This document shows positions 32,502 to 32,899 of a stretch of 32,899 bases of DNA, piece after piece (position 1 is the first letter of the stretch; each line of letters starts with the position of its first letter). The notes beneath the pieces were generated by a model. That model was not told where the DNA came from. It did no database searches and was given only the letters and a program-made list of their open reading frames with translations. The DNA is from Rhodobiaceae bacterium (GTDB taxonomy: Bacteria > Pseudomonadota > Alphaproteobacteria > Rhizobiales > JANQQB01). The position numbers and the translations under genes were made by a program. The stretch is taken from the NCBI GenBank assembly GCA_028285165.1, contig JANQQB010000276.1, positions 1 through 32,899 of the forward strand, written 5' to 3'.

Positions 32502-32899
32502 TCAACCGGCCTTGCGGATCGAATTCGAACCGGCCAGGCCGGCCAGGCGGTCGACCGCGGACGGCGTCGACGCTTTCGCCGCAGCGGGAGCGGATTGCGC
32601 GCCGCTTGTGCCGTTCGGCTGAAACAGGCCGCGTTTGCCGTCGACGGGCACAAAACTGTCCGTCAGGCCGATCACGGTTTCGGCCGCGCCGAGCACGAGG
32701 AAGCCGTCGGGCGCCATCTGCTTGGCGATGCGCGCAAGGATGTCGATCTTGGTCTGCTGATCGAAGTAGATGAGCACGTTGCGGCAGAACACAATGTCGA
32801 AGCGTCCGAGCGCCACCATCGAATCGAGCAGGTTGAACGGGCGCCATTGAACCATGCCGCGCAGTTCCGGTGCGACCTGCCACAGGTCACCCTGCTGGG
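32502..32899 (-). CDS. cheR: Chemotaxis protein methyltransferase CheR, C-terminal part (runs off the right edge)
   Basis: CheR methylates glutamates of chemoreceptors with S-adenosylmethionine. The frame is open to the window edge; the track starts it artificially at an internal ATG (32855). About 131 residues are present: LWQVAPELRGMVQWRPFNLL, the catalytic-domain signature FDIVFCRNVLIYFD, then ARIAKQMAPDGFLVLGAAETVIGLTDSF, all typical of CheR. A Ser/Ala-rich non-conserved tail of about 40 residues follows. The N-terminal CheR domain and SAM-binding core lie outside. Converges with the MFS gene across a shared terminator. It may open another chemotaxis gene cluster to the right. Confidence 0.9.
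   Translation of the reverse strand, partial: QQGDLWQVAPELRGMVQWRPFNLLDSMVALGRFDIVFCRNVLIYFDQQTKIDILARIAKQMAPDGFLVLGAAETVIGLTDSFVPVDGKRGLFQPNGTSGAQSAPAAAKASTPSAVDRLAGLAGSNSIRKAG

Overview
The window is high-GC alphaproteobacterial chromosome. The evidence is a full CtrA-style flagellar and cell-cycle gene set: SciP (the DUF1153 CtrA inhibitor), CtrA itself beside fliI-fliJ, the fliF-fliG-fliH-fliN-flbD operon known from Caulobacter and relatives, fliK-flgD, flhA, and a chemotaxis methyltransferase at the right edge. I cannot fix the order or genus from sequence alone.

Layout. 1-305: 5' end of mnmA on the minus strand. 651-9586: flagellar block I on the plus strand (fliK, flgD, sciP, fliF, fliG, fliH, fliN, flbD). 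It is interrupted between flgD and sciP by a non-coding, highly folded 389-bp element with terminal inverted repeats. 9664-10260: a TetR-type regulator behind an inverted repeat. 10287-16604: a seven-gene minus-strand operon (FAH hydrolase, periplasmic binding protein, permease, ATPase, second permease, Ldh2-type dehydrogenase, second FAH hydrolase), facing a divergent GntR/FCD regulator (16806-17489) across a shared control region with two CCAATTT-type dyads. 17558-18091: an AT-rich orphan membrane protein, compositionally foreign. 18324-23488: RecQ helicase, a peroxiredoxin-like protein, an MFS exporter with a His-rich tail, and threonine aldolase. 23844-26030: flhA, behind a long structured leader. 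26083-27662: a small hypothetical ORF, a GNAT acetyltransferase and a PqiA-like membrane protein. 27773-30583: fliJ and fliI (minus) divergent from ctrA (plus). 30652-32422: Lrp/AsnC regulator divergent from an MFS exporter. 32502-32899: 3' part of cheR (minus).

How it fits together. CtrA, its antagonist SciP and the sigma-54 activator FlbD are encoded among the flagellar genes they are known to control in Caulobacter. I can see near-consensus CtrA boxes (TTAA-N7-TTAA type) upstream of sciP, fliF, flhA and fliI, one textbook-spaced sigma-54 promoter upstream of fliK, and three GANTC (CcrM) sites in the 120 bp before ctrA. The 10-17 kb block reads as an uptake-and-degradation module for an unidentified small organic acid, with its own regulator. 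The less expected items are the folded element at 3142-3530, the flhA leader hairpin with a possible 22-codon upstream ORF, and the AT-rich orphan at 17.5 kb. No rRNA, tRNA, CRISPR array or complete insertion sequence was seen.
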